A stretch of 64,000 nucleotides of DNA from CAXMMR01 sp965198995 (GCA_965198995.1 CBDAQG010000002.1:682001-746000), one strand, 5' to 3'; positions 27,648-37,463 are shown, counted from the stretch's first letter. Numbers and translations are program-made. Notes: generated by a model from the letters alone, not told the origin.

Positions 27648-27965
27648 AGGAAGCCCAGAGGCGCTGCCTCTGGACTCCGCTGGGGCCCGAGGCCCCAGAC
27701 CCCATTCGTTGACGCGTCAACGGGACTTGGCGACGCCATCGTCATGGCGCCATTCCCAGGATCTGGCCCTCAACCATATCTGAGAGCATCACCGGTCAGG
27801 TGCAGCCACCTGAACGGTCAGGATGCTCGCTCAAACAAGAAATGGATTTTGAAGGCTCCACCTTGCATCGGGTCCAGGGACGGAGTGAGCCCGAAGGTTC
27901 CGTCGGCGCGAAGCGCCGTGGGAAGGGCTCACGGCGGGAAGCCGCTGGCCCGGCTTTCTTGCTCC
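27648..27965 (-). repeat. P-family composite palindromic element, copy P6, with nested module
   Basis: Minus-orientation copy starting right after the mutS stop: agcccagaggcgctgcctct, ggggcccgaggccccagacc, then at 27838 aaatggattttgaaggctcc and gggtccagggacgg. The nested hairpin module seen in P5 and P15 is present in reverse at 27881-27933 (cggagtgagc ... gggctcacgg). With 27966-28036 it makes up the 389-bp gap before glnD; only the last ~70 bp look like promoter space. Confidence 0.75.
27784..27828. repeat. gagcatc...gatgctc palindrome inside P6
   Basis: Outer arms gagcatc (27784-27790) and gatgctc (27822-27828) enclose an inner stem tcaggtg/cacctga. It recalls the abundant GAGCAT..ATGCTC imperfect palindromes of alphaproteobacterial intergenic regions, here imperfect on one side. 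Confidence 0.7.
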
Positions 27966-28036
27966 GGGTCTAAATCCCCATCTTCGTGTTAGCAGTTGCG
28001 AAATGTCGCTGTCGCGTGCGCGTGCGACCCGCTACG

Positions 28037-30895
28037 ATGTTGTCAATGCTGAGCGTCCCGCCATTGTCTGACCTGTGCGCTGACCGTGCGTCCGGCCTGG
28101 TGGCGGCCTTGGCCAACCTGCCGCCAGGCCCCGAGGAGTTCGAGCGCGAGCGTGCGCTCGGCGTGTTCCGCCGCCACATCGCCCGCGTCCAGGCGCAAGT
28201 GCGCGACGGCTTCGAGCAGGGCCAGCTCACCGGCCTACGCGCCGCCGAGCAGCTCTCCGATCTCACCGACGGCGTCATCGCCGCCCTGCTGTCCCGCTCC
28301 CTGCCCGAGAGCGACCAGGCGGGCGGCGAGACGCTGGCAATCGTCGCCACCGGCGGCTACGGCCGCGGCACCCTCGCCCCGTTCAGCGACGTCGACCTGC
28401 TGTTCCTGATCACCGACGCGCCCAGCCCGGCCGTGCTCGCCGCCATCGAGGCGATGCTCTATTTTCTCTGGGACCTCGGCCTGAAGGTCGGCCACGCGAC
28501 CCGCTCGGTGGCGGACTGCCTGCACGACGCCGAGGCTGACCTGCCAACCCGCACCGCCCTGCTCGACGCCCGGCGCGTCGCCGGCGAGCCCACCCTGTTC
28601 GACGCCTTCGAGGCGGCCTTTTGGGCGCATAATGCCACCGGCGGCGCCGCCGGCTTCATCGCCGGCAAGCAGGCCGAGCGCGTCGCCCGCCACCGCCGCT
28701 TCGGCGAGAGCGCCTTCATGGTCGAGCCGAACATCAAGGAGGGCCGCGGCGGCCTGCGCGACCTGCAGACCGTCTACTGGCTGGCCCGCCAGGCCTTCCG
28801 CGTCGACGGCCTGGGCGACCTGATGCGGCCGGACCTGGCCGCCGGCGCGCTGCTCACGGCGCAGGAGCATCGCCACGCCCGCCGCTCGCAGGAGTTCCTG
28901 TGGACGGTCCGCCTGCACCTGCACTACGTCGCCGGCCGCGCCGAGGAGCGCCTGACCTTCGACCTGCAGCCGGTGGTCGGCGCCCGCATGGGCTACACGC
29001 GGCATGGCGTGCAGGACGGCGTCGAGCGCTTCATGCGCCACTACTTCCTCACCGCCCGCGACGTGGTGCGCCTCACCTTGGTGCTGGAGCCGGCGATCGA
29101 GCGGGCCGCGCTCGGGCCGCCGGCGCTCGCCGGCCAGACCGATGCGGCGCTGATCGCCGCCGGCTTCGTGCTCGCCGACGGCCAGCTCGCGCCCACGCGC
29201 TCGGTCGACTTCGACGAGCACCCGATCCGCATGCTGCAGATCCTGCGCCTCGCCCGCGACCGCGGCCTGGCGCTGCACCCGCTGGCGATCCGCGCGCTGA
29301 TCCGCCACGAGCGCCGCGCCGTCGAGCTGCGCGGCGACCCGGTGGCGGCGGCGGTGTTCCTCGACCTGCTCTGCGGCACCACCGAGGGCAACGACCCCGC
29401 ATCCTGGCACGCCGACGCCGAGGCGACGCGCCATGACGGCGCCAAGTGGATGCACGTGCTGAACGAGACCGGCATCCTCGGCCGGCTGCTGCCCGACTGG
29501 GCGCGCATCGTCGGCCAGATGCAGTTCGACACCTACCACGTGTTCACCGTCGACGAGCACAGCATCGAGGCGATCCGCGTCCTCAACACGCTCGAGCAGG
29601 GCGAGCTGTCGGAGGCGCTGCCGATCGCCAGCTCCATCGTCGCCGACCTGCAATCGCGCCGCTCGCTCTACGTCGCCACCCTGATCCACGACATCGCCAA
29701 GGGCCGCGGCGGCGACCACTCCGTGCTCGGCGCCGAGATCGCGCTCAAGCTCGGCCCGCTGCTCGGCCTGTCGGTCGAGGAGACCGAGACCGTCTCCTGG
29801 CTGGTCATGCACCATTTGCTGTTCAGCCAGAGCGCCTTCAAGCGCGACATCGACGACCCCAAGACCATCCTCGACCTCGCCGACACCATCCAGTCGCCCG
29901 AGCGGCTGCGCCTGCTGCACGTGCTGACGGTCGCCGACATGCGCGCCGTCTCCTCCAAGGTGTGGAACGGCTGGAAGGCGACGCTGCTGCGCGAGCTCTA
30001 TGCCCGCGTCGCCGAGGTGCTCGCCGGCGGGCTCGCCACCACCGAGCGCGACGTGCGCGTTGCCCACGCCAAGTCGATCATCGACGAGGTGTTGCGCTCG
30101 TCCGGCTGGAACGAGCCCGACCGCAAGCGCTTCCTCGGCCTCGGCTATGCCGGCTACTGGCTGTCCTTCGACCCCGACACCCATCTGCGCCACGCCCGGC
30201 TCACCCGCGATGCCGACCACGACGGCGCCCCGCTCACCGTCGACACGCTGGCGCTGCCGGCCCGCGCGGTCACCGAGGTCACGGTCTACACCGCCGACCA
30301 CGCCGGCCTGTTCAGCCGCATCGCCGGCGCCCTGGCCGTCGCCGGCGCCTCCATCGTCGACGCCCGCATCCACACGCTCACCAACGGCATGGCGCTCGAC
30401 ACCTTCTGGGTGCAGGACGCCTCGGGCGGCGCGTTTGACGCCGGGCATCGCCTGGCCAAGCTCGCGGTGCTGATCGAACGCGCGCTGACCGGCCGCGTCG
30501 GCTTGCCGGGCGAGATCAGCCGCGTCAGCCGCGGCCTGGTCGGCCGCCGCATGCGGGTGATCCACGTGCCGCCCCGCGTCGTCATCGACAACAGCGCGTC
30601 CAACACCCACACCGTGCTCGAGGTGAACGGCCGCGACCGGCCCGGCCTGCTGCACGACGTGACCGCCGCAATCAGCGAGCGCGGCCTGCAGATCGCCTCG
30701 GCCCACGTCACCACCTACGGCGTGCGCGCCGTCGACGTGTTCTACGTCAAGGACGTGTTCGGCCTGAAGGTCGAGAACGAACGCAAGCTCGCCGAACTCC
30801 GCGTCGCCCTGCTCTCCGCCCTGTCCCAAACCGACGAGGCCGCCCCGACCCCGACGCCCGTCACCCGGCCGCGGCGCACACAGGCGGCAGCATAG
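28037..30895 (+). CDS. glnD: bifunctional [protein-PII] uridylyltransferase/uridylyl-removing enzyme
   Basis: Nitrogen sensor that uridylylates PII proteins when glutamine is low and removes UMP when glutamine is high. The 952-aa protein has the nucleotidyltransferase motif GGYGRGTLAPFSDVD near residue 105, the GlnD-specific EPNIKEGRGGLRDLQ, an HD phosphohydrolase motif ATLIHDIAKGRGGDHS near 548, and two C-terminal ACT domains (about 746 and 859). ATG 28037 gives the usual N-terminus length; GTG 27986 and ATG 28046 are alternatives. The TAG abuts repeat P7. Confidence 0.96.
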   Translation: MLSMLSVPPLSDLCADRASGLVAALANLPPGPEEFERERALGVFRRHIARVQAQVRDGFEQGQLTGLRAAEQLSDLTDGVIAALLSRSLPESDQAGGETLAIVATGGYGRGTLAPFSDVDLLFLITDAPSPAVLAAIEAMLYFLWDLGLKVGHATRSVADCLHDAEADLPTRTALLDARRVAGEPTLFDAFEAAFWAHNATGGAAGFIAGKQAERVARHRRFGESAFMVEPNIKEGRGGLRDLQTVYWLARQAFRVDGLGDLMRPDLAAGALLTAQEHRHARRSQEFLWTVRLHLHYVAGRAEERLTFDLQPVVGARMGYTRHGVQDGVERFMRHYFLTARDVVRLTLVLEPAIERAALGPPALAGQTDAALIAAGFVLADGQLAPTRSVDFDEHPIRMLQILRLARDRGLALHPLAIRALIRHERRAVELRGDPVAAAVFLDLLCGTTEGNDPASWHADAEATRHDGAKWMHVLNETGILGRLLPDWARIVGQMQFDTYHVFTVDEHSIEAIRVLNTLEQGELSEALPIASSIVADLQSRRSLYVATLIHDIAKGRGGDHSVLGAEIALKLGPLLGLSVEETETVSWLVMHHLLFSQSAFKRDIDDPKTILDLADTIQSPERLRLLHVLTVADMRAVSSKVWNGWKATLLRELYARVAEVLAGGLATTERDVRVAHAKSIIDEVLRSSGWNEPDRKRFLGLGYAGYWLSFDPDTHLRHARLTRDADHDGAPLTVDTLALPARAVTEVTVYTADHAGLFSRIAGALAVAGASIVDARIHTLTNGMALDTFWVQDASGGAFDAGHRLAKLAVLIERALTGRVGLPGEISRVSRGLVGRRMRVIHVPPRVVIDNSASNTHTVLEVNGRDRPGLLHDVTAAISERGLQIASAHVTTYGVRAVDVFYVKDVFGLKVENERKLAELRVALLSALSQTDEAAPTPTPVTRPRRTQAAA

Positions 30896-31073
30896 GCCAG
30901 GCCGGGAGCTCTGCTCCTGGACCCCTCACGCGCAAGCGTGCATCCGCACGCCACGCGCAAGTTATGCCTCTCTCACACAGCACCGCTCTCGCCGATCGAA
31001 AAAGAATAATAAACGGATTTCAAAGGCTCTGCCTTTGATGGGGTCAAGGGGCCAAACCCCTTGCCTTCCTTGG
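30896..31073 (-). repeat. P-family composite palindromic element, copy P7
   Basis: Begins directly after the glnD stop: gccaggccgggagctctgct, cctggacccctcacgcgcaag, cggatttcaaaggctctgcc and tgatggggtcaaggggccaa, ending ccccttgccttcctt. Together with 31074-31216, which shows only a 16-bp palindrome, it fills the gap between the convergent glnD and MFS genes. Confidence 0.75.
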
Positions 31074-31175
31074 TACGATGTCTCAACCGCGCGATGATCC
31101 ATCACGTGACGCAAGACCAGTCCTGATAGACACGTCTGCAGAGGTATGTGGGAGATTTCAGAGGGTTAAAGTAAT

Positions 31176-31191
31176 CTTGCCTATAGGCAAG
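31176..31191. promoter_or_regulatory. 16-bp palindrome cttgcctataggcaag
   Basis: Perfect inverted repeat of operator type, 26 bp beyond the 3' end of the MFS gene. A one-base variant recurs at 53952-53967. No regulated gene is evident. Confidence 0.4.
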
Positions 31192-31216
31192 TCGGCCGGC
31201 AGCGCACAACGGCGCG

Positions 31217-32689
31217 TCAGATGACCACCGTGGTCGCGGTATCAGACGGGACCGTCCGGTGGCCGCTCATCTGGTCGCCGGCGTTGCGCGGCAGCAGGGC
31301 GCAGACCGGCGAGGCGCAGAACGAGATCAGCGCCACGACGAGGAAGGCGGCGGAGAAGTCGATCAGCGCCGGGGTTGCGTGCCCCGTGATGTGCCGCGAG
31401 GCCTCGAGCGCTGCCGCCGAGACCGCGATGCCGAGGCTGAGCATGAGCTGCTGGAACGTCGCGTAGAAGCTGGTCGCCGCACTCATCCTGGCGCGCGGTA
31501 TCTCGTCATAGGCGATGGTGTTGTAGGCCGTGAACATCAGCGAGGTGAAGAAGCCGCCGACCAGCAGCACGACGTAGATCGCGGCCATCGGCCAGCTGGG
31601 GCGGAAGGCGGCGCAGCAGGCCAGGCTGCCGGTGGAGAGCACGCCGTTCCAGATCAGCGTCGCCCGGAAGCCGAAGCGGCGCAGCAGCGGCGTCGCGGTC
31701 ACCTTCATCGCCATCGCGCCCACGGCGCCGGTGAAGGTGATCAGCCCGCTCTGCGCCGCCGACATGCCAAAGCCGAGCTGCATCATCATCGGCAGCAGGA
31801 ACGGCATCGCGCCGACCGTCACCCGGGTCAGCGACCCGCCGAACACGGAGAGCCGAAAGGTCGTGTAGCGCATCAGCGTGAGGTCGAGGATCGGCTCGGG
31901 GGTGCGCCGGGCGTGGCGCAGGTAGGCCCACCCGGCCGCGAGGCCGACGCTGACGATCGCCAGCGTGGTCACCGGCGAGGTGACGCCGCGGCTGCCCATC
32001 TCGAGCCCGAAGGTGAGGCAGGCGAGGGTGGTCCCGGAGAGCAGCAGCCCGAGCAGGTCGAAATGCCCGCCGACATCCTCGCGCACGTCGGGAATGTAGA
32101 GGGTGGCGAGCAGCATGCCGAGCGCCCCGATCGGCACGTTGATGTAGAAGATCCAGCGCCAGTTCAGGTAGGTGACGAAGAAGCCGCCGACCGGCGGTCC
32201 GGCGATCGGCCCGATCAGCGCCGGGATCAGCAGCCACGACATCGCGCTGACGAGCTGCGACTTCTCGGTCGTGCGCAGCAGCACCAGCCGCCCGACCGGC
32301 ACCATCATGGCGCCGCCGATGCCCTGCAGTATGCGCGCTCCGACGATGAACAGCAGGCTGTCCGCCTGCCCGCACAGGATCGACCCGAGCGTGAACAACC
32401 CGATCGCGGCGCGGAACACGATGCGGGCGCCAAACCGGTCGGCAAGCTTGCCGCTCGCCGGGATGAATACGGCGAGGCTGAGCAGATAGGAGGTCAACGC
32501 CACCGACATCGCCAGCGCCGGCACATGGAAGCTGCGCCCCATGGCAGGCAGGGCGGTCGACAGCACCGAGGCGTCGAGCTGCTCCATGAACAGGGCGGAG
32601 CCGACGATCATCGCGACAAGGCGGAAGCTAACCATTTCGATGGCTAGATGAGAGTCTTGCCGTATTTCAGGAACCCACAAATCGCGCAT
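31217..32689 (-). CDS. MFS transporter, DHA2 (EmrB/QacA-like) drug:proton antiporter family
   Basis: A 490-aa inner-membrane exporter with about 14 hydrophobic segments. Motif A variant GKLADRFGARIVF follows TM2, RILQGIGGAMMVPVGRLVLL is motif B/C-like, and LNWRWIFYINVPIGALGM is the DHA2 hallmark. Likely proton-driven drug or toxin export; substrate unknown. ATG 32689 is chosen; ATG 32635 (MVSFRLVAMIVG), right before TM1, is equally plausible. No adaptor (EmrA) or regulator gene is adjacent. Repeat D3 lies immediately upstream. Confidence 0.88.
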   Translation of the reverse strand: MRDLWVPEIRQDSHLAIEMVSFRLVAMIVGSALFMEQLDASVLSTALPAMGRSFHVPALAMSVALTSYLLSLAVFIPASGKLADRFGARIVFRAAIGLFTLGSILCGQADSLLFIVGARILQGIGGAMMVPVGRLVLLRTTEKSQLVSAMSWLLIPALIGPIAGPPVGGFFVTYLNWRWIFYINVPIGALGMLLATLYIPDVREDVGGHFDLLGLLLSGTTLACLTFGLEMGSRGVTSPVTTLAIVSVGLAAGWAYLRHARRTPEPILDLTLMRYTTFRLSVFGGSLTRVTVGAMPFLLPMMMQLGFGMSAAQSGLITFTGAVGAMAMKVTATPLLRRFGFRATLIWNGVLSTGSLACCAAFRPSWPMAAIYVVLLVGGFFTSLMFTAYNTIAYDEIPRARMSAATSFYATFQQLMLSLGIAVSAAALEASRHITGHATPALIDFSAAFLVVALISFCASPVCALLPRNAGDQMSGHRTVPSDTATTVVI

Positions 32690-32698
32690 GGCAGGCAA

Positions 32699-32821
32699 AG
32701 CGCTTCTTTCTTGAAAGAAAGAAGCAAAGAACTTTGCTCCGCTATCGCGCCTTCTAGCTGTCTAGACCATTGATAATGAAAGTTTTTTGGTTCTTTTTTT
32801 CAAAAAAGAACCGCTTTCTTA
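32699..32821. repeat. D-family element, copy D3 (two inverted arms)
   Basis: Left arm gcgcttctttcttgaaagaa plus agaagcaaagaactttgct; core of about 45 bp; right arm gaaagttttttggttctttt plus caaaaaagaaccgctttctta. The last TTA is the stop codon of ugd on the minus strand. Confidence 0.85.
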
Positions 32822-34126
32822 CGCCCGCCCAATGCCAAGGTAATGAAGCCCCGCCCCACGCATCGTCTTCGGATCAAACACGTTGCGCAGGTCCACGACC
32901 ACCCGCCCGCGCATCGTCTCGGCCAACCGCTCGGGCGACAGGGCGCGGAACTCGTTCCACTCGGTGACCACCACCAGCGCGTCCGCCCCGGCCAGCGCCG
33001 TCGCCGCATCGGCGCAGAACTCGACGCTGCCTGGCAGCAGCGGCCGTGCCGCCGCCATGCCGATGGGATCGTAGGCGCGCACCGTGGCGCCGCCATCAAC
33101 CAGCCGGCCGACCAGCGACAGCGACGGCGCGTCGCGCATGTCGTCGGTGTCCGGCTTGAAGGTCAGGCCGAGCACGGCGATGGTTTTGCCATGCACGGAG
33201 CCGTCGCAGGCGCGGATGACCCGCGCCGCCATGCTCGACTTGCGCGCGTCGTTCACGCCCACCGTCGCCTCGACCAGGCGCGACGGCGCGCCGGCGTCCT
33301 GGGCGATGCGCATCAGCGCCAGCGTGTCCTTCGGAAAGCACGAGCCGCCGAAGCCCGGGCCGGCATGCAGGAACTTCCGCCCGATCCGCCCGTCCATGCC
33401 GATCCCGCGTGCGACGTCCTGCACGTCCGCGCCGACCTTCTCGCACAGGTCGGCCATCTCGTTGATGAAGGTGATCTTCAGCGCCAGGAACGCATTGGCG
33501 GCGTATTTGGTGAGCTCGGCGGTCTCCAGGTTGGTGAACACGATCGGCGTCTCGATCAAATACAGCGGCCGATACAGTCGCCGCATCACCTCCTGCGCCC
33601 GCTCGCTGTCGCAGCCGATCACCACCCGGTCGGGCCGCATGAAGTCGCCGATGGCGCTGCCTTCGCGCAGGAACTCAGGGTTGGAGGCGACGTCGAACTC
33701 CGCCTCCGGCCGCGTCCGGCGCATGATCTCGGCGATGTGCCGCCCGGTGCCGACCGGCACCGTGCTCTTGGTGACGATCACTGCATACTCGCGCAGGTGG
33801 CGCACCACCTGCTCCACCGCGGCGTTGACATAGCTCACGTCGGCATGGCCATCGCCCCGCCGCGTCGGCGTGCCCACGGCGACGAACACCACCTCGGCGC
33901 CGGCAATCCCGTCGCCGATGTCGCCGGTGAAGGCGAGTCGGCCCGCGGCGACATTGTCAGCCACCAACTTGTCGAGCCCAGGCTCGTAGATGGGGATGCC
34001 GCCCGACTGCAGCGAGGCGAGCCGGCCCTGATCGGCCTCGATGATCGTGACGTCGATGCCGAGCGCTGCAAAGCACGCCCCCGAGACAAGGCCGACATAG
34101 CCGCCGCCAATAACCGCGATCCGCAT
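32819..34126 (-). CDS. ugd: UDP-glucose 6-dehydrogenase
   Basis: NAD-dependent two-step oxidation of UDP-glucose to UDP-glucuronate, a precursor for exopolysaccharide and lipid decoration. The 435-aa protein has the N-terminal Rossmann motif IAVIGGGYVGLVSGACFA, STVPVGTGRH, NPEFLREGSAIGDF, the catalytic cysteine motif FGGSCFPKDTLAL near residue 260 and the C-terminal TFKPDTDDMRDAPS. ATG 34126. The polysaccharide ABC exporter 1.5 kb away may use its product. The stop codon comes from the end of repeat D3. Confidence 0.96.
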   Translation of the reverse strand: MRIAVIGGGYVGLVSGACFAALGIDVTIIEADQGRLASLQSGGIPIYEPGLDKLVADNVAAGRLAFTGDIGDGIAGAEVVFVAVGTPTRRGDGHADVSYVNAAVEQVVRHLREYAVIVTKSTVPVGTGRHIAEIMRRTRPEAEFDVASNPEFLREGSAIGDFMRPDRVVIGCDSERAQEVMRRLYRPLYLIETPIVFTNLETAELTKYAANAFLALKITFINEMADLCEKVGADVQDVARGIGMDGRIGRKFLHAGPGFGGSCFPKDTLALMRIAQDAGAPSRLVEATVGVNDARKSSMAARVIRACDGSVHGKTIAVLGLTFKPDTDDMRDAPSLSLVGRLVDGGATVRAYDPIGMAAARPLLPGSVEFCADAATALAGADALVVVTEWNEFRALSPERLAETMRGRVVVDLRNVFDPKTMRGAGLHYLGIGRA

Positions 34127-34245
34127 CCCTCACTCCACCTGCCCACAACACAACCATAGTGCCGCAAGCCTACAGAGATGCAACCAAGGCGGGAGCGCGT
34201 CTATGGCGTCAAGCGAGTGCCCGGCTCGAGCTTAGCCGGCCGACG

Positions 34246-35367
34246 TCAGGACCGCGCGCTCGTACAGACGGCTTTGCCGTGCGCATGGTGGCAGATTGCG
34301 CGCGGCGACGGGCTGACGACGCGTGCCGGGTAGAACCTGCCGTGCAGCGCCTCCGCGGCGGGATGGCGCACTGTGGCGAAGGTGTTGCCCCAGCCGGCAT
34401 GCGGCACCCGCTCAGCCGCGCTGGCGGTGGCGATCAGCCGCGGCCAATCGCGATGCGCGCCGCCAAGCGCCGCGTAGGACGCGGTGCGCAGGGTTGGCGC
34501 CGGATGGGCCCGGCCGCGCCCGGTCTCGGGCAGCATCGCCACCTCCTCCTCGGCGGCGCGCTGGCCGCTCTCGCGCACCATCGGCGAACGCCGCGCGGCG
34601 TAGGCGTAGCGCACCGCCGCCCGGGCGCGCTCGCGCCGCAGCGCCTGCGCGGTCAGCACCCGCCGGGGTGGGCTCGGGTCCGGCGTGTTGATCGGCAGGC
34701 TGTGCATCGCATAGAGGTCGGCATCCGAGCGCGCCGCCGGATAGATGCCGGCGATCTCCTCGCCGACCCGCGCCACGTAGCGCCGCGTCTCGGTCGGCAA
34801 TTGGCGATGGCGATGGAAGTAGTCGTCCAGACGCGCTGGCCCGGCGTCATAGGCGGCCAGGAAGCCCGGCGTGCCGAACACGTCGTACATCTCGCGGATG
34901 TAGGCGGTGCCGGCCAGGATGTTGTTGTGCGGGTCATAGGCGTCGTCACCCATGCCATACTTGGCGCGCATTTGGTCGTAGGTGTCCGGCATCAGCTGCA
35001 TCAGCCCCATGGCGCCGACCGGTGAGGTGACCAGGGCGCCGCCATGATACAGTCGCCCGCTCGATTCCTGGCCGATGACGGCGCGGATCCAGGCGTCCGG
35101 AACGTCATACTTCGCCGACGCCTCGGTGATGTAAGGGCCCCACGGGTCGTCCGGCGGCCCCGGCGGCGTGTAGTCGCGCTTGGCATGGCTCTGATAGACC
35201 GCCGCCTCTTGCGTCGCCGTCAGTTGCGGCCCGCTGGTGGCGCAGGCGGCGAGCGCGGCCAGCAACGCGATCGGCCCGGCCAGACGAAGCCATCGTCCCA
35301 CCCACCGCGACGAGCTCTCCGGAGGCAGCAAGGTCGATCGCGATAGGGCCGGGTCAGCTTGCGACAT
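34246..35367 (-). CDS. lytic transglycosylase (SLT domain) lipoprotein
   Basis: Cleaves peptidoglycan glycan strands in the periplasm. The 373-aa precursor from ATG 35367 (ggagag upstream) has a basic N-terminus, a hydrophobic stretch and the lipobox LAAC near residue 43. The SLT core has PDAWIRAVIGQESSG with the catalytic Glu, SPVGAMGLMQLMPDTY and NILAGTAYIREMYD, AAYDAGPARLD. The C-terminal 150 residues are Arg/Ala-rich, of low complexity, and end in KAVCTSARS, without known domain. It is divergent from the ABC permease gene with a 314-bp gap, in which I see no further gene. Confidence 0.88.
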   Translation of the reverse strand: MSQADPALSRSTLLPPESSSRWVGRWLRLAGPIALLAALAACATSGPQLTATQEAAVYQSHAKRDYTPPGPPDDPWGPYITEASAKYDVPDAWIRAVIGQESSGRLYHGGALVTSPVGAMGLMQLMPDTYDQMRAKYGMGDDAYDPHNNILAGTAYIREMYDVFGTPGFLAAYDAGPARLDDYFHRHRQLPTETRRYVARVGEEIAGIYPAARSDADLYAMHSLPINTPDPSPPRRVLTAQALRRERARAAVRYAYAARRSPMVRESGQRAAEEEVAMLPETGRGRAHPAPTLRTASYAALGGAHRDWPRLIATASAAERVPHAGWGNTFATVRHPAAEALHGRFYPARVVSPSPRAICHHAHGKAVCTSARS

Positions 35368-35681
35368 CGCGTATTGCTCTCCGTCGTGGCTCGGCGGCGT
35401 CCTGCGGCCGGTGGTCACGACCGCCAACACGGCCGCCGTCGTTCGGACAGACCCCGGCAATGACCTTGCCGTTCGTGCAGAACCTCAGAAACTCTGCCTA
35501 ACCCCTAGCTGCTGCTGCCGGCGCCCGCAACATGAACCTTCATGGTGACCGCAGGTTAATGCCGCGTCGACCGGCCTGTGCGATCGCGGCCACAGCCGCC
35601 GACAATCACCGGCATGGTCAATGGCGCGCCGGCATCCCGCCGTTGTTGCGGGACGATCAGGGATGGAGTAGCCGACCAGGC

Positions 35682-36545
35682 ATGAGCGTCACCGCCGAGC
35701 ACCATGCGAGCAGCGTGGCGTCGACCAACATACAGGTCGATGCCGCCGTCAACCTGTCGGCTCGTCAACGGCTCGCGCTACGCGACCTGTTCGACGGCAG
35801 CCGGCTGTGGCGCCTCGCCCTCACGCTGGGCTGGCTCGACATCAAACTGCGCTACCGCGGCTCAGTGATCGGCCCGTTTTGGCTCACCCTCTCCACCGCG
35901 GTGCAGATCGGCGCCATGGGCGCGGTCTACGGCACCCTGTTCCATCAGGACCTGCACGACTACCTGCCTTTCCTGGCCGTTTCGCTGGTGATGTGGAGCG
36001 CCGTCACCTCGATCTCGGCCGACGCTTGCACGACCTTCCTGCAGGCCGAGACGACGATCCGCTCGATGCGCATGCCCTACTTCGTCCACGTGGTGCGGGT
36101 GCAGGTGCGAACGGTGCTGACGCTTGCGCACAACCTGCCGGTGCTGATCGTCGTCGGGATCGTCTATCATGCCTGGCCGGGGTTGCACGTTCTGGCCGCC
36201 GTGCCGGCGCTGCTGCTGTGGCTCGTCGATGGCATCGCCGCCTGCATGCTCCTCGGCTCCTTCTGCGCCCGCTTCCGCGACGTGCCACCGATCGTCAGCT
36301 CGATCATGCAGATCGCCTTCTTCATCACCCCGATCGTCTGGAAGCCGGACCAGCTCGGCAAGGATGGATGGTGGCTGCCCTACAATCCGTTCTACGCCCT
36401 GCTCGAGATCGTCCGCGGTCCGATGCTCGGCCATCTCGCCAGCCCCATCATCTGGATGTCGGCGCTGGTGTTCAGCGCGGTGCTCACCGCGGCTGCCTGG
36501 ATCCTGTTCGTCCGGGTGCGCGGCCGCATCGCGTTCTGGATCTGA
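35682..36545 (+). CDS. polysaccharide ABC transporter permease (Wzm/ABC-2 type)
   Basis: A 287-aa inner-membrane permease with six hydrophobic segments; WLDIKLRYRGSVIGPFWLTLS is the family's N-terminal signature, and ISSIMQIAFFITPIVWKPDQ-like sequence (SSIMQIAFFITPIVWKPDQL) and NPFYALLEIVRGPMLG are the C-terminal ones. It exports undecaprenyl-linked or lipid-linked polysaccharide with the ATPase encoded 13 bp downstream. Start ATG 35682. No glycosyltransferase cluster stands next to it, so the cargo is unknown. Confidence 0.9.
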   Translation: MSVTAEHHASSVASTNIQVDAAVNLSARQRLALRDLFDGSRLWRLALTLGWLDIKLRYRGSVIGPFWLTLSTAVQIGAMGAVYGTLFHQDLHDYLPFLAVSLVMWSAVTSISADACTTFLQAETTIRSMRMPYFVHVVRVQVRTVLTLAHNLPVLIVVGIVYHAWPGLHVLAAVPALLLWLVDGIAACMLLGSFCARFRDVPPIVSSIMQIAFFITPIVWKPDQLGKDGWWLPYNPFYALLEIVRGPMLGHLASPIIWMSALVFSAVLTAAAWILFVRVRGRIAFWI

Positions 36546-36558
36546 GCCGCCCGCCGCC

Positions 36559-37332
36559 ATGGCTCGCATCGAGGTCAGCCACCTTTCGGTGGATTTCCCG
36601 CTCTACCATGGCAGCGCGCGCAGCCTGAAGAAGACGCTCGCCGCCGCCGCCTCGGGTCGCTTCGGCCGCGACACGTCGAGCCGTGTCGTCGTGCAGGCGC
36701 TGCGCGACATCTCGTTCACTCTCACGCGCGGTGACCGGCTGGGGCTGATCGGCACCAACGGCGCCGGCAAGACGACGCTGCTGCGCACGCTCGCCGGCAT
36801 CTACGAGCCGGTGGTCGGGCGGGTGCGGATCGATGGGACGCTGAACGCGCTGCTCGACCCGAACAGCGGCATGAACATGGACCTCACCGGCCGCGAGAAC
36901 ATCATGCTCCGCGGCCTCTACAACGGCTACTCGGCGGACGAGATCGCCAGCCTCGAAGAGGACGTCCAGCTGTTCGCCGAGCTCGGCCACTTCATGGACC
37001 TGCCGGTGCGCCTCTACAGCTCGGGGATGGTGGTGCGGCTCGGCTTTGGTCTCGCCACCGCGATCAAGCCCGAGGTGCTGCTGATGGACGAGTGGTTCCT
37101 CGCCGGCGACCAGCGCTTCATGACCAAGGCGCGCAGCCGCGTCGAGGGGATGGTGCGCGGCGCCGACGTGCTGGTGCTGTCGACCCACCAGGCGCCGATC
37201 CTGGTCGAGTGGTGCAACCGGGTGATCTGGATGGACCACGGCCAGGTGCGCGAGGACGGCCCGGCCGAGGCCGTCGTCGAGCGCTATCTCGGCCGCCAGA
37301 TGACGCCGGGCGACTTGGCGTTGACCGGTTGA
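36559..37332 (+). CDS. polysaccharide ABC transporter ATP-binding protein (Wzt-like)
   Basis: A 257-aa nucleotide-binding subunit pairing with the preceding permease. Walker A is LIGTNGAGKTTLLRTLAG near residue 73, the signature reads RLYSSGMVVRLGFGLA (YSSGM in place of LSGGQ, typical of O-antigen and capsule exporters), and Walker B is VLLMDEWFLAGD, then STHQ. No C-terminal carbohydrate-binding domain is present, so it is the short KpsT/TagH-like type. Its TGA abuts repeat P8. Confidence 0.92.
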   Translation: MARIEVSHLSVDFPLYHGSARSLKKTLAAAASGRFGRDTSSRVVVQALRDISFTLTRGDRLGLIGTNGAGKTTLLRTLAGIYEPVVGRVRIDGTLNALLDPNSGMNMDLTGRENIMLRGLYNGYSADEIASLEEDVQLFAELGHFMDLPVRLYSSGMVVRLGFGLATAIKPEVLLMDEWFLAGDQRFMTKARSRVEGMVRGADVLVLSTHQAPILVEWCNRVIWMDHGQVREDGPAEAVVERYLGRQMTPGDLALTG

Positions 37333-37413
37333 GGTGAGGCCAGGGCGCTGCCCTGGACCCGCTGGTGCGTCGCCCCCGGACCCGCATCCGACAGCACCGA
37401 GCCCTGGCCCTCC
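37333..37413 (-). repeat. P-family element, partial copy P8
   Basis: Directly after the ATPase gene stop: gaggccagggcgctgccctg, gacccgctggtgcgtcgccc, gacccgcatccg, then accgagccctggccctcc. Only the C-module end(s) are present; the aaaatccat module is missing. Confidence 0.7.
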
Positions 37414-37463
37414 TACGGCGAACAGTGTGTCTCAGAGTCTCGAGTTCTGCTAAGTAGGCTTGC

